A stretch of DNA of 24,726 nt from Clostridia bacterium (GTDB taxonomy: Bacteria > Bacillota > Clostridia > Oscillospirales > Acutalibacteraceae), in the NCBI GenBank assembly GCA_017381395.1, contig JAFOCH010000138.1, positions 1 to 24,726 on the forward strand. The letters run 5' to 3'. Position numbers and translations under genes: made by a program. Positions 15,889 to 23,104 of this stretch are shown here, piece by piece (within the stretch, counting starts at the first letter, position 1; each line of letters opens with the position of its first letter). The notes beneath the pieces were generated by a model. That model saw nothing but the letters and a program-made list of their open reading frames with translations. It ran no database searches and was not told the origin of the DNA.

Positions 15889-16917
15889 ATGTTAAAGAAA
15901 ATCATTTGCGCCGTGGCGGCAATCATACTGATAATTTCGGCATCACCCGCCGTTTACGCCGACCAAAAAACAAACACAATAAACAAGGAAATCATACACG
16001 TTAACGGCTATATGGACGAGTCATTTGGCGCCTCCGGAAACATAGTTGTCGACCAGATTATTAAGCAAAACGGAGAATCGACCACAACCGCTTCGATTTA
16101 TTTCCTTTACGATAATGACTATATCTACATTTTTGGTAGCGTCGATGACAAAACGAGAGTTTCCACTCCGCCTGCATTCGACTGGATAACCGACAGCGTA
16201 GAAATTCAGCTCGACCTCGACTGCAATCCTGCAGGACAAGCTGTTGGTAGCGGATATACCGGTCTTTTCCGCGTTGTTCGTTATTCCGGCACCGTTTCGA
16301 TAGCCGAGACCAGCACCTCGCCGTTTTTCATCGCGATGAAGGATAAAATTCAGTGCGCGGTAGTTGACTGGGGCGAAAACGGATACCAGTTTGAAATAGC
16401 AATCCCCCACGCAAACGGCTTTAAGGACGCAAAAATGGGTGCTTCGGTAATCGTAAACGACGCAACCGACAAAATTACAAACCTTGCCGCAATGGTATTT
16501 ATGAACACAGCTCATACAGGAAACTATAATAATACCAAGCAGTTTTACACCTTTAACCTTAACAACTTTTCAAACGCCAGAGCGGCTGACGCTCCTACCT
16601 ACATAACCTCGTCCAGTCCCTCGTCGGCCGACTCATCGACCGAATCATCAACCGAATCGGAGGAAACGAGCGAGGAGACAAGTGAAGAAACGAGCGAGGC
16701 CGCTTCGAACAGCAGCGGCTCGTCAAAGCTGCCGAAAAATCCGACAAGTGACGGTGGCGAAAATCCGTTTATCCTCTATACCATAATCGGTGTAGCGGCA
16801 CTCATCGTGATTGTCGTTACCGTGCTTGTTGCCGTGAACAGAGGCAAAAAAAGCGGGGACAAAAAGGATAGCACGGGCACCGAAAAGGACAACGCCTCGG
16901 ACAAAAAAGTTGAATAA
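15889..16917 (+). CDS. Secreted, membrane-anchored protein with a CBM9/DOMON-like domain
   Basis: A 342-residue protein with a clear export design. There is a signal peptide (residues 1-24, cleavage after AVYA) and a beta-rich domain at ~38-225. Then come a low-complexity linker of Ser, Thr and Glu at ~240-292 (SEETSEETSEETSE), one membrane helix at ~295-317 and a lysine-rich cytoplasmic tail. In the beta domain, SIYFLYDNDYIYIFGSVDD and DWITDSVEIQLDL, followed by GYQFEIAIP, are the pattern of the family-9-like carbohydrate-binding modules (CBM9-like/DOMON), in which the W..DSVEI segment is diagnostic. Ligand binding is therefore likely, but sugar, haem or another ligand cannot be decided. GGAGG precedes the ATG. 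It lies 30 bp after tadA and is followed by a hairpin terminator. Confidence 0.75.
   Translation: MLKKIICAVAAIILIISASPAVYADQKTNTINKEIIHVNGYMDESFGASGNIVVDQIIKQNGESTTTASIYFLYDNDYIYIFGSVDDKTRVSTPPAFDWITDSVEIQLDLDCNPAGQAVGSGYTGLFRVVRYSGTVSIAETSTSPFFIAMKDKIQCAVVDWGENGYQFEIAIPHANGFKDAKMGASVIVNDATDKITNLAAMVFMNTAHTGNYNNTKQFYTFNLNNFSNARAADAPTYITSSSPSSADSSTESSTESEETSEETSEETSEAASNSSGSSKLPKNPTSDGGENPFILYTIIGVAALIVIVVTVLVAVNRGKKSGDKKDSTGTEKDNASDKKVE
16606..16764 (+). repeat. Low-complexity Ser/Thr/Glu-rich linker coding segment
   Basis: Codons 240-292 of the anchored CBM9-like protein encode degenerate repeats of TES/SEET units, with the tetrapeptide EETS repeated in tandem near 16660-16695. The DNA repeats are imperfect because codons vary. 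Such linkers hold a domain away from the membrane and through the wall; they are often variable in length between strains. Confidence 0.65.
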
Positions 16918-16961
16918 AACCACAAATTATACTCATAAAATTAAATAGCGCAAAGCATTGT

Positions 16962-17007
16962 AAAAAAAGGGAATCGGTAAATTTGCCAATTCCCTTTTAT
17001 TATTTTT
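16962..17007 (+). terminator. Hairpin with T-tract between the CBM9-like gene and the AGCS symporter
   Basis: Arms 16966-16978 and 16985-16997 pair around a 6-nt loop, with core AAAGGGAAT/ATTCCCTTT, one C-A mismatch and a G-U pair. TTTTATTATTTTT follows. The position fits an intrinsic terminator for the upstream operon. It ends only a few bases before the Shine-Dalgarno site of the symporter, so it may instead act as a leader attenuator for that gene. Confidence 0.7.
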
Positions 17008-17021
17008 ACGGGGTGTAATCG

Positions 17022-18602
17022 ATGGGCGAAATTATGAAGACGGTCGAAAATATAAACGGTGCGATAAACGACCTTATATGGCTCAAAATCGGTATATTCC
17101 TGCTAATTGGTACGGGAATTTTTTTAACCGCGGCGACCGGCTTTTTTCAGCTTACTCATATAGGTCATTGGTTCAAGGAAACGATTGGAGGCCTTTTTAA
17201 TAAAAAAAGCTACGCGATATCAGGTGGCTCGGTTTCGCAGTTTCAGGCGCTATGCACCACCCTGGCGGCGACCATCGGCGTAGGAAATATCGCAGGTGTT
17301 GCCGATGCGATTGTAATAGGCGGCCCGGGTGCAGTTTTTTGGATGTGGGTGGCGGCATTTTTCGGCATGATGACGGGCTATTCCGAGAATTTGCTCGGCG
17401 TTTATTTCAGGCAGCGGAGTGCGAACGGCGAATGGTCGGGAGGTGCCATGTACTATCTCAAATACGGATTGGGCAGTATCGAGTGTAGGAGTAAAATCCT
17501 TTCATCATTGCTCAAAAAGTTGGGCAAAATACTGGCCGTTTTGTTCGCTTATTTTTGCGTGCTTGCGTCGCTCGGAATCGGCAACATGGGTCAGGTGGAC
17601 AAAATCGTCGCAAATATTGAACTGGCCATTGATTTTCCCGTGCTGTCAAGCCGAGTTATCTATTCCTCGGGCGGTCAAGCAATCACCCTCTATTCCCTCA
17701 CAATCGGGCTTGTCATAATGCTTGCGGCGGGACTGATTATCCTCGGCGGGTTAAAGCGAATTGCCTCCTTTGCCGAAAAAATCGTGCCAATAATGGTAAT
17801 CCTATTTGTATCGGGAAGCGTATTCATTATCCTCGCAAATTGCGGTAAAATAGGCGATGCTTTTGCCACAATTTTGGTCACCGCATTTAAGCCGAGTGCA
17901 ATTTTTGGCGGCGGTTGCGGCTTTACGGTAAGCAGGGTTATTACCGCGGGCTTTAAACGCGGAGTTTTTTCAAACGAGGCGGGGCTCGGCTCGTCGACCA
18001 TAATCAATTCGAGTTCAAACGTAAAGGAGCCGGTAAAGCAAGGAATGTGGAGCATTTTTCAGGTATTTACCGACACGATGGTGATATGCACCTTGACAGC
18101 TCTTACCATACTCACCTCGGGCGTTTACGACCTCAAAACAGGCGCAATTACCGAAAATGGAGCAACCGGCTCGACACTGGTTACCGCGGCATTTAATCGG
18201 GTGCTTTCATTTGGCAATTTCGATTTTGGCGGTATTTTTGTCGCGGTGGCAATACTCCTTTTCGCCTTTACTACGCTAATCGGCTGGTCGCATTACGGGG
18301 CAAGGGCTTTTGAATACCTCTTCGGTACGAAATATACGACGGTTTATAAAATCGTGTTTGTTGCAACCATCGTTTTGGGTGCGGTTATGACCTCGTCAAT
18401 CGCGTGGGACATTTCCGACACCTTTAACGGACTGATGATGATTCCAAGCCTGATCGGCATTATCCTCTTATCAAAAACAGTTGTACGCGTGACAAGGAAT
18501 TATATTGACCGACGGCTAAAAGGCAAGGATATTGCTCCCCTGCTTTCATTCCACGAGAATATTCAAAATCAGCTTGAAGCCGAACTTTATTTAGAAAAAT
18601 AA
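17022..18602 (+). CDS. Sodium:alanine/glycine symporter, AGCS family
   Basis: A 526-residue transporter (about 11 membrane helices) that takes up alanine, glycine or a related amino acid with sodium. Family signatures are FQALCTTLAATIGVGNIAGV (74-93), GGPGAVFWMWVAAFFGM (100-116), SVFIILANCGKIGDAF and the highly conserved FSNEAGLGSS, which helps form the sodium and substrate sites. The length is slightly above the usual ~450-490, with a longer N-terminal segment and a polar C-terminal tail. ATG 17022 has GGGGTG 6-7 nt upstream; ATG 17034 is an alternative. No convincing promoter lies between the preceding hairpin and the start, so expression depends on read-through or an upstream start site. 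A terminator follows immediately. Confidence 0.93.
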   Translation: MGEIMKTVENINGAINDLIWLKIGIFLLIGTGIFLTAATGFFQLTHIGHWFKETIGGLFNKKSYAISGGSVSQFQALCTTLAATIGVGNIAGVADAIVIGGPGAVFWMWVAAFFGMMTGYSENLLGVYFRQRSANGEWSGGAMYYLKYGLGSIECRSKILSSLLKKLGKILAVLFAYFCVLASLGIGNMGQVDKIVANIELAIDFPVLSSRVIYSSGGQAITLYSLTIGLVIMLAAGLIILGGLKRIASFAEKIVPIMVILFVSGSVFIILANCGKIGDAFATILVTAFKPSAIFGGGCGFTVSRVITAGFKRGVFSNEAGLGSSTIINSSSNVKEPVKQGMWSIFQVFTDTMVICTLTALTILTSGVYDLKTGAITENGATGSTLVTAAFNRVLSFGNFDFGGIFVAVAILLFAFTTLIGWSHYGARAFEYLFGTKYTTVYKIVFVATIVLGAVMTSSIAWDISDTFNGLMMIPSLIGIILLSKTVVRVTRNYIDRRLKGKDIAPLLSFHENIQNQLEAELYLEK

Positions 18603-18606
18603 TAAA

Positions 18607-18650
18607 AAGCACGATGAGAGATTTTTTCTTCATCGTGCTTGTTTTATTTT
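18607..18650. terminator. Bidirectional intrinsic terminator between converging genes
   Basis: An 11-bp perfect stem (AAGCACGATGA at 18607-18617 with 18630-18640) closes a 12-nt T-rich loop. Plus-strand T-rich sequence follows at 18641-18650 and minus-strand T-rich sequence at 18608-18601. It serves the AGCS symporter and the converging small membrane protein gene. Confidence 0.85.
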
Positions 18651-19063
18651 GAATTTTTCTTTTCTTCTTTTTTCACTTTTCTTTGTGCTTTTTTTCGCTT
18701 GATTGCGGCCTTTAACTTGTCGAGTTCGGTTTGCAAAACTTTGAGTGTTTTTTCATCATTCGGAAACAGCCGTTTGAGCAAAAAGAGCGAAATGATGATG
18801 GTGACCAATTTTTCAGGGGTAAAAGGGAACCATAAAAAAGCGGCATAAGCCGTTCCGACGGCAAGCATCCAATTGATGCCCAGCCAACCGCCGATAGCCA
18901 TAAATGCGTAGCACCAGCCGTTTGTGATAATCCAAGCGATACCAAAGCAAAGTAACATTCGCGGATTAAGACAAAAGCTGATTATCTTTTTTGTCCATTG
19001 TTTAGTCTTTCGCCACCAATATTTGATGCGAATTTTAAGAGCGCTGTTCTTTCTCTTTTTCAT
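18644..19063 (-). CDS. Small conserved membrane protein of unknown function
   Basis: A 139-residue protein. A very basic N-terminus (MKKRKNSALKIRIKYWWRKT) is followed by about three membrane helices: MLLCFGIAWIITNGWCYAFM, IGGWLGINWMLAVGTAYAAF, and LVTIIISLFLLKRLF. A charged coiled-coil tail ends in a run of Lys and Glu. The segments AWIITNGW, AFLWFPFTPEK and LFPNDEKTL look strongly constrained, and I recall similar short proteins in many gut clostridia, but none with an assigned function. Positive charge at both ends suggests both face the cytoplasm or the membrane surface. A weak AAGGG precedes the ATG. It lies downstream of queH and may share its transcript, though a possible promoter lies at 19095-19123. 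Confidence 0.75.
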   Translation of the reverse strand: MKKRKNSALKIRIKYWWRKTKQWTKKIISFCLNPRMLLCFGIAWIITNGWCYAFMAIGGWLGINWMLAVGTAYAAFLWFPFTPEKLVTIIISLFLLKRLFPNDEKTLKVLQTELDKLKAAIKRKKAQRKVKKEEKKNSK

Positions 19064-19094
19064 TTTGTCCCTTTTTTCTATCCTTTTTTATCGT

Positions 19095-19123
19095 AAAATA
19101 TTTTTAACGATAATCCTCATCAA
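19095..19123 (-). promoter_or_regulatory. Possible promoter of the small membrane protein gene
   Basis: On the minus strand, TTGATG (19123-19118), a 17-bp spacer and TATTTT (19100-19095). The start would be near 19088, about 25 nt ahead of the ATG. Both boxes match four of six consensus bases, so in this AT-rich stretch the call is tentative. Confidence 0.4.
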
Positions 19124-19141
19124 TATACACTTTATTATTTC

Positions 19142-19738
19142 TTATTCGCGAATGGAAAATTCGCAGCCGCAATAATCCTGACGATAAAGTTCAAATTGCC
19201 GCGCCAGTTCAATCGAACGCTTGTATCCCTCGCGCTTTTTAAAATCAGACGGCAGATGCTTTATTCCATATTCCTCGCCGATTTCTTCGCCAAGCTGACC
19301 GAGCAGCTGCGCATTTTTGTGCGGGCTGACGCTGAGGGTGGTTGCGAAATAGTCAAAACCGCCTTTTTTAGCCGCCTGGGCAGTTTTTTTCAGTCGCAGA
19401 CGGAAGCATTCGGTGCATCTGGGTCCGCCTTCTTTTTCCCCTTCGAGTCCCGTTGCCGCAGAAAGAAACTCGTCATAATTATACTCGCTCGGCAAAAATT
19501 TTGCCCAGCCGCTTTTTTCGATAAGGTGAAGCTGATTTTCTAGCCGTTTTTCGTATTCCTCTTTTGGAAAAATATTGGGGTTAAAATAATAAACCGTGAC
19601 GTCAAAATGCTTTGACAAATATTCAAGCACGTAGCTGCTGCAAGGACCACAACAGCTGTGAAGCAGTAATTTCGGTTTAATTTTTTCATCGAGCTGAGTT
19701 AATAAAACGTCAAGCTCCTTTTGATAATCCCTTTTCAT
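19142..19738 (-). CDS. queH: Epoxyqueuosine reductase QueH
   Basis: A 198-residue QueH (formerly DUF208), which reduces epoxyqueuosine to queuosine in tRNA, the last step of queuosine synthesis; it is unrelated in sequence to QueG. Its cysteines are all present: HSCCGPCSSYV (C29, C30, C33), PRCTECFRLRL (C108, C111) and YCGCEF (C190, C192). The family binds an iron-sulfur cluster and a second metal through these. I start at ATG 19738 with GAGG 9 nt upstream. Earlier in-frame GTG (19753) and TTG (19756) lie at the predicted transcription start and are excluded by the promoter at 19762-19790. No tgt, queA or queuosine transporter is nearby, so the source of the precursor is unknown. Confidence 0.93.
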   Translation of the reverse strand: MKRDYQKELDVLLTQLDEKIKPKLLLHSCCGPCSSYVLEYLSKHFDVTVYYFNPNIFPKEEYEKRLENQLHLIEKSGWAKFLPSEYNYDEFLSAATGLEGEKEGGPRCTECFRLRLKKTAQAAKKGGFDYFATTLSVSPHKNAQLLGQLGEEIGEEYGIKHLPSDFKKREGYKRSIELARQFELYRQDYCGCEFSIRE

Positions 19739-19761
19739 AAAAAAATACCTCACCAATTATG

Positions 19762-19790
19762 ATAATATCAAACTCTCTGCCCTTTGTCAA
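19762..19790 (-). promoter_or_regulatory. Sigma-A promoter of queH
   Basis: On the minus strand, a perfect TTGACA (19790-19785), 17-bp spacer and TATTAT (19767-19762). Transcription should begin near 19755, giving a leader of roughly 17 nt. This settles the queH start codon at 19738. Confidence 0.85.
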
Positions 19791-19860
19791 CACGGGTAAA
19801 ACGCTAATTTTAAGGGCATAATAAGGCGACAGATATTTTTTTATAAACAGGAGTGATTTT

Positions 19861-19946
19861 ATGTTCTGGGTAGGGATGCTTTCGGGAATATTTTGGGTGG
19901 TGCAGTAGGTGCCTTTGCGATATGCATAGTGTCGAGTCACAAGTGA
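19861..19946 (+). pseudogene. Frameshifted miniature single-helix membrane protein (DUF3789-like)
   Basis: ATG 19861 has an excellent AGGAG (19849-19853) 7 nt upstream. The frame reads MFWVGMLSGIFWVVQ and then hits TAG at 19906. Shifting by -1 at the TTTT run (19891-19894), equivalent to one missing T, gives a 28-residue protein: MFWVGMLSGIF, then LGGAVGAFAICIVSSHK, stopping at TGA 19944-19946. That restored product is a single glycine-rich membrane helix with a short tail, much like the tiny DUF3789 proteins of clostridia. The gene is probably recently inactivated, or a base is missing in the assembly. Programmed frameshifting is possible but no classical slippery heptamer is present. Confidence 0.5.
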
Positions 19947-20031
19947 AAAAACGGTGTTTGCAATGATAAATATTGCAAAATTAAAGTAAAAATGTAAAAA
20001 AACAGTAAAGTAGAATTTAATTCCCTTGATA
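19947..20031. other. AT-rich intergenic region ahead of the ABC transporter promoter
   Basis: Together with the queH promoter, the miniature frame and the ABC promoter, this completes the roughly 355-bp stretch between queH (19738) and the ABC gene (20094) that has no intact gene. It holds one 8-bp inverted repeat (19957-19979) and otherwise AT-rich sequence without a gene I can support. Confidence 0.6.
19957..19979. repeat. 8-bp inverted repeat TTTGCAAT-N7-ATTGCAAA
   Basis: Perfect 8-bp arms (19957-19964 and 19972-19979) surround a 7-bp AT-rich centre. Neither strand has a T-tract after it, so it is not a normal terminator. It lies about 50-75 bp upstream of the ABC transporter -35 box and may be a protein-binding site. 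Confidence 0.4.
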
Positions 20032-20059
20032 TTGACAAAGTTCTTTTGTATATTATAAA
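20032..20059 (+). promoter_or_regulatory. Sigma-A promoter of the ABC/FtsX fusion gene
   Basis: A perfect TTGACA (20032-20037), 16-bp spacer and TATAAA (20054-20059). The start of transcription should be near 20066. It excludes an in-frame TTG at 20046 as the translation start. A dyad covers the -10 box. Confidence 0.75.
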
Positions 20060-20072
20060 TATACAAGTATAC
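20048..20072. promoter_or_regulatory. Dyad operator candidate over the -10 box
   Basis: GTATATT (20048-20054), 3 bp, then AATATAC (20058-20064) is a perfect 7-bp dyad across the -10 box of the ABC gene. The palindrome GTATAC follows at 20067-20072, at the presumed start site. Spacing of about one helical turn between half-sites suggests a repressor site of the GntR/MarR/TetR size class. No regulator gene is adjacent. Confidence 0.45.
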
Positions 20073-20093
20073 GAAAAGGGAGGTTTTGTGCTA

Positions 20094-23036
20094 ATGCTTA
20101 AACTTACTAACATCGTAAAATCATATCTTTCGGGCAGCTCAAAAGTTGAGGCATTGAAGGAGATTAACATCGAATTCAGAAAAAGTGAATTTGTCTCAAT
20201 TTTGGGTCCGTCGGGCTGTGGAAAGACTACCCTTCTCAATATCGTCGGTGGACTCGACAGATACGACAGCGGTGACCTTTCAGTCAACAATCGCTCAACA
20301 AAGGACTTTGACGACAAGGACTGGGATTCATACCGCAATCATTCGATTGGATTTGTTTTTCAGAGCTATAATCTCATTCCGCATCAGACAGTACTGAGCA
20401 ACGTTGAGCTTGCGCTTACCCTTTCGGGCGTGTCAAAAGCGGAGAGAAGAAAACGTGCAGAGGAAGCTCTGGCAAAGGTAGGACTTTCCGACCAGCTGAA
20501 TAAAAAGCCCAATCAAATGTCGGGCGGTCAGATGCAACGCGTGGCAATAGCTCGTGCCCTCGTAAATGACCCCGAAATTCTGCTTGCCGACGAGCCGACG
20601 GGTGCACTCGATAGCGAAACTTCTGTGCAGATAATGGAGATTTTAAAGGAAATTTCAAAGGATAAGCTTATCATAATGGTAACGCATAACCCCGAAATTG
20701 CCGAAAAGTATTCGACACGAATCGTTCGCCTGCTTGACGGACGGGTGACAAGCGACTCGAATCCGTATGAATCGGAATTCATCCTCGATGCCCCTGATAA
20801 AAAGAAAAAGAACCGTAAAAAAACGCAAAGAACCTCAATGTCGTTTATGACCGCCCTTTCCCTTTCGCTCAACAACCTGATGACCAAAAAGGCAAGGACA
20901 TTTATGACCTCGTTTGCGGGAAGCATCGGCATCATCGGTATTGCGCTGATTATGTCAATTTCAAACGGTGTTAACGGCTACATAAACCGAGTGCAGGAGG
21001 ATACACTTTCGAGCTATCCCATTACCATTCAAGCCGAGTCGGTCGATATTACCAACCTGATTACCAATTTGATGGGCTCGAATAATAAAGAAACAAGTCA
21101 CAAACTCGACGCCGTTTATTCAAATTCGATTATGTACGAGCTGATAAACTCGCTTAACAATGCCGAGGTTGAAAAGAATAATCTCAATAAATTCAAAAAA
21201 TTCCTCGAAAACGAAAATAGCGAAATCAATCAGTATATCAGCGCCGTTCAGTATTCCTACGGCGTGGATATGAGCATTTATACAAAGGATAGCGATGGCA
21301 AAATCGTTAAATCCGACGTGGTCGAGCTGCTGAACGGAATTTATGCAGCCGAAAACAGCGTTATGTCAGCCGGCTATCAGCAAAGCTTTCAGCAGATGAA
21401 CGTTTGGTCCGAAATCCTCACTAATAAGGACGGTACCGAAATCAATCAGCTTACCAAAAAGCAGTACGACTGCATTTACGGAAATTGGCCGACAAATTAC
21501 AACGAGGTTGTGCTGATTGTTGACAAGAATAACGAAATCAGCGACCTTTGTCTATATGCCCTGGGACTCAAAACCTCGGATGAGCTGACAGCCGTTTTGG
21601 AAGCAGCTATGAAAAAGGAGCCGCTCGACACATCCGAAAGAAAATGGTCGTATGAAGATATTTGTTCAAAGACATTTAAGCTAGTTTTGCCGAGCAATTT
21701 CTACCAAGAAACCGACGACGGTATAAAGGATATTCGAGAAAGTGACGCCGGAATGAAATACGTCTATGACAACGGAATTGATATTAAAATTTCGGGTATC
21801 GTCAGACCGAACGAGGATGCAATTTCCACCTCGATGAACGGCTCAATCGGATATACACGCGCCCTCACCGACTATATGATTAACTCGGCTGAAAAGAGTT
21901 CCATCGTCAAAAAGCAGATGGAAAGCAAAAACTTTGATATTATCACGGGACTTCCCTTTAAGGTCGAGGACAGTGGCGAAAACACATCCGCTTCAAAGGC
22001 AGAGGCATTCAAAGCATACGCCGAGAACCTTTCGTCAAGTGAGAGAGCCGACCTATATACCGAAATGATGTCCATACCCGACGACAGCTACATTACCGCC
22101 CAGGTCGATGCACAGATGGCTAACATGACCACCGATTACCTGCGTCAAATGCTGACCACGGCATATTCTCAGCAAATGGGTGCAAGTTCGGCGAACATCA
22201 CCGATTATATAGCAAAAATGGACGACGAAACCCTCACCGAATATGCACGTGAGGCCATCGGCGAGCAGGTAAAGGCACGATATGCCGCCGAGAAAAAGGC
22301 ATACTACGGAGCTATGACCGATTCGGCACTCAACCAGCTTCTGACCCACGCACTCGGCAACTTTACCGAAGAGGAACTGGTAAAATTCTATGACAATAAT
22401 ATGCCGACCGACCTGATTATCACATACAGCGATGCGCTTTTGAACCTCGGCTACGTCAATCTCGACAGTCCTAAGCAGATAAATCTTTTTGCTGCCTCAT
22501 ACAATGACAAGGATAAAATCGCCGAATGCATTACGGAATATAATAAAAAGCAGACCAACGACGACGATACAATCGAATACACCGATATTATGAAGATAAT
22601 TATGTCGTCGATAACGACGGTTATTAACGCGATTTCGTACGTTCTGATCGCATTCGTTGCCATTTCGCTGATCGTTTCATCAATCATGATTGGCATTATC
22701 ACCTATATTTCGGTACTCGAAAGAACAAAGGAAATCGGTATTCTCCGCTCGATCGGTGCATCGAAAAGAGATATTTCGCGCGTATTCAATGCCGAAACGC
22801 TGATAGTTGGCTTTGCGGCAGGTGTTATCGGAATTATCAGTACGATACTGCTGTGCATCCCGATAACCTATATCGTTCGTGCCGTCACCGGTATCAAAAT
22901 TTTAACCGCTGCCCTACCCTTTGTCGGCGGAATTATACTGGTGCTGATAAGCATGCTACTGACCTTTATCGCGGGACTGATTCCGTCGAGAATTGCCGCT
23001 AAAAAGGATCCCGTAGAAGCACTCCGCACCGAATAA
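20094..23036 (+). CDS. ABC transporter, fused ATPase and FtsX-type permease with a large extracellular domain
   Basis: A 980-residue single-chain transporter of the MacB/LolD-FtsX class. Residues 1-~225 are the ATPase: Walker A GPSGCGKT (38-45), Q-loop FVFQ (Q90), signature MSGGQ (142-146), Walker B EILLADEPTG (161-170) and switch H198. A lysine-rich linker (~235-250) leads to the first helix (~272-295). An extracellular region of about 550 residues follows, rich in Asp, Glu, Ser and Lys. Three C-terminal helices carry the FtsX signature LRSIGASKRDISRVF. Such proteins usually transmit force to envelope partners or export lipids or peptides rather than import solutes. ATG 20094 follows AAGGGAGG; GTG 20088 is a close alternative. 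A strong terminator ends the unit. The substrate is unknown. Confidence 0.9.
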   Translation: MLKLTNIVKSYLSGSSKVEALKEINIEFRKSEFVSILGPSGCGKTTLLNIVGGLDRYDSGDLSVNNRSTKDFDDKDWDSYRNHSIGFVFQSYNLIPHQTVLSNVELALTLSGVSKAERRKRAEEALAKVGLSDQLNKKPNQMSGGQMQRVAIARALVNDPEILLADEPTGALDSETSVQIMEILKEISKDKLIIMVTHNPEIAEKYSTRIVRLLDGRVTSDSNPYESEFILDAPDKKKKNRKKTQRTSMSFMTALSLSLNNLMTKKARTFMTSFAGSIGIIGIALIMSISNGVNGYINRVQEDTLSSYPITIQAESVDITNLITNLMGSNNKETSHKLDAVYSNSIMYELINSLNNAEVEKNNLNKFKKFLENENSEINQYISAVQYSYGVDMSIYTKDSDGKIVKSDVVELLNGIYAAENSVMSAGYQQSFQQMNVWSEILTNKDGTEINQLTKKQYDCIYGNWPTNYNEVVLIVDKNNEISDLCLYALGLKTSDELTAVLEAAMKKEPLDTSERKWSYEDICSKTFKLVLPSNFYQETDDGIKDIRESDAGMKYVYDNGIDIKISGIVRPNEDAISTSMNGSIGYTRALTDYMINSAEKSSIVKKQMESKNFDIITGLPFKVEDSGENTSASKAEAFKAYAENLSSSERADLYTEMMSIPDDSYITAQVDAQMANMTTDYLRQMLTTAYSQQMGASSANITDYIAKMDDETLTEYAREAIGEQVKARYAAEKKAYYGAMTDSALNQLLTHALGNFTEEELVKFYDNNMPTDLIITYSDALLNLGYVNLDSPKQINLFAASYNDKDKIAECITEYNKKQTNDDDTIEYTDIMKIIMSSITTVINAISYVLIAFVAISLIVSSIMIGIITYISVLERTKEIGILRSIGASKRDISRVFNAETLIVGFAAGVIGIISTILLCIPITYIVRAVTGIKILTAALPFVGGIILVLISMLLTFIAGLIPSRIAAKKDPVEALRTE

Positions 23037-23046
23037 AATAACAAGT

Positions 23047-23098
23047 AAAAAACGATGTCCTTTGAGGTGAATTGTCACCCGTGGGGCATCGTTTTTTT
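23047..23098 (+). terminator. Intrinsic terminator after the ABC/FtsX fusion
   Basis: The outer stem is AAAACGATGTCC (23049-23060) with GGGCATCGTTTT (23084-23095, one G-U). It encloses a small inner hairpin GGTGA/TCACC (23066-23079), and seven T residues follow at 23092-23098. It lies just past the stop at 23036. Confidence 0.85.
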
Positions 23099-23104
23099 CA
23101 TTCG

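Noticed and set aside
16918..17021. A glycine or lysine riboswitch in front of the AGCS symporter
   Set aside because: Only about 44 nt of AT-rich sequence precede the hairpin, and no conserved riboswitch core is visible.
19885..19900. Programmed -1 frameshifting in the mini membrane protein
   Set aside because: The site is a plain TTTT run without an X-XXY-YYZ heptamer or an obvious downstream pseudoknot. A mutation or sequencing error is simpler, though not excluded.
19710..20066. A minus-strand open frame of 118 codons across the queH-ABC intergenic region
   Set aside because: It runs through the queH promoter and the ABC promoter, has AT-driven Phe/Ile/Tyr composition and no convincing start site.
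20046..20093. An upstream TTG start for the ABC/FtsX gene
   Set aside because: It lies before the -10 box of the promoter at 20032-20059, so it would not be in the transcript. ATG 20094 with AAGGGAGG is better.
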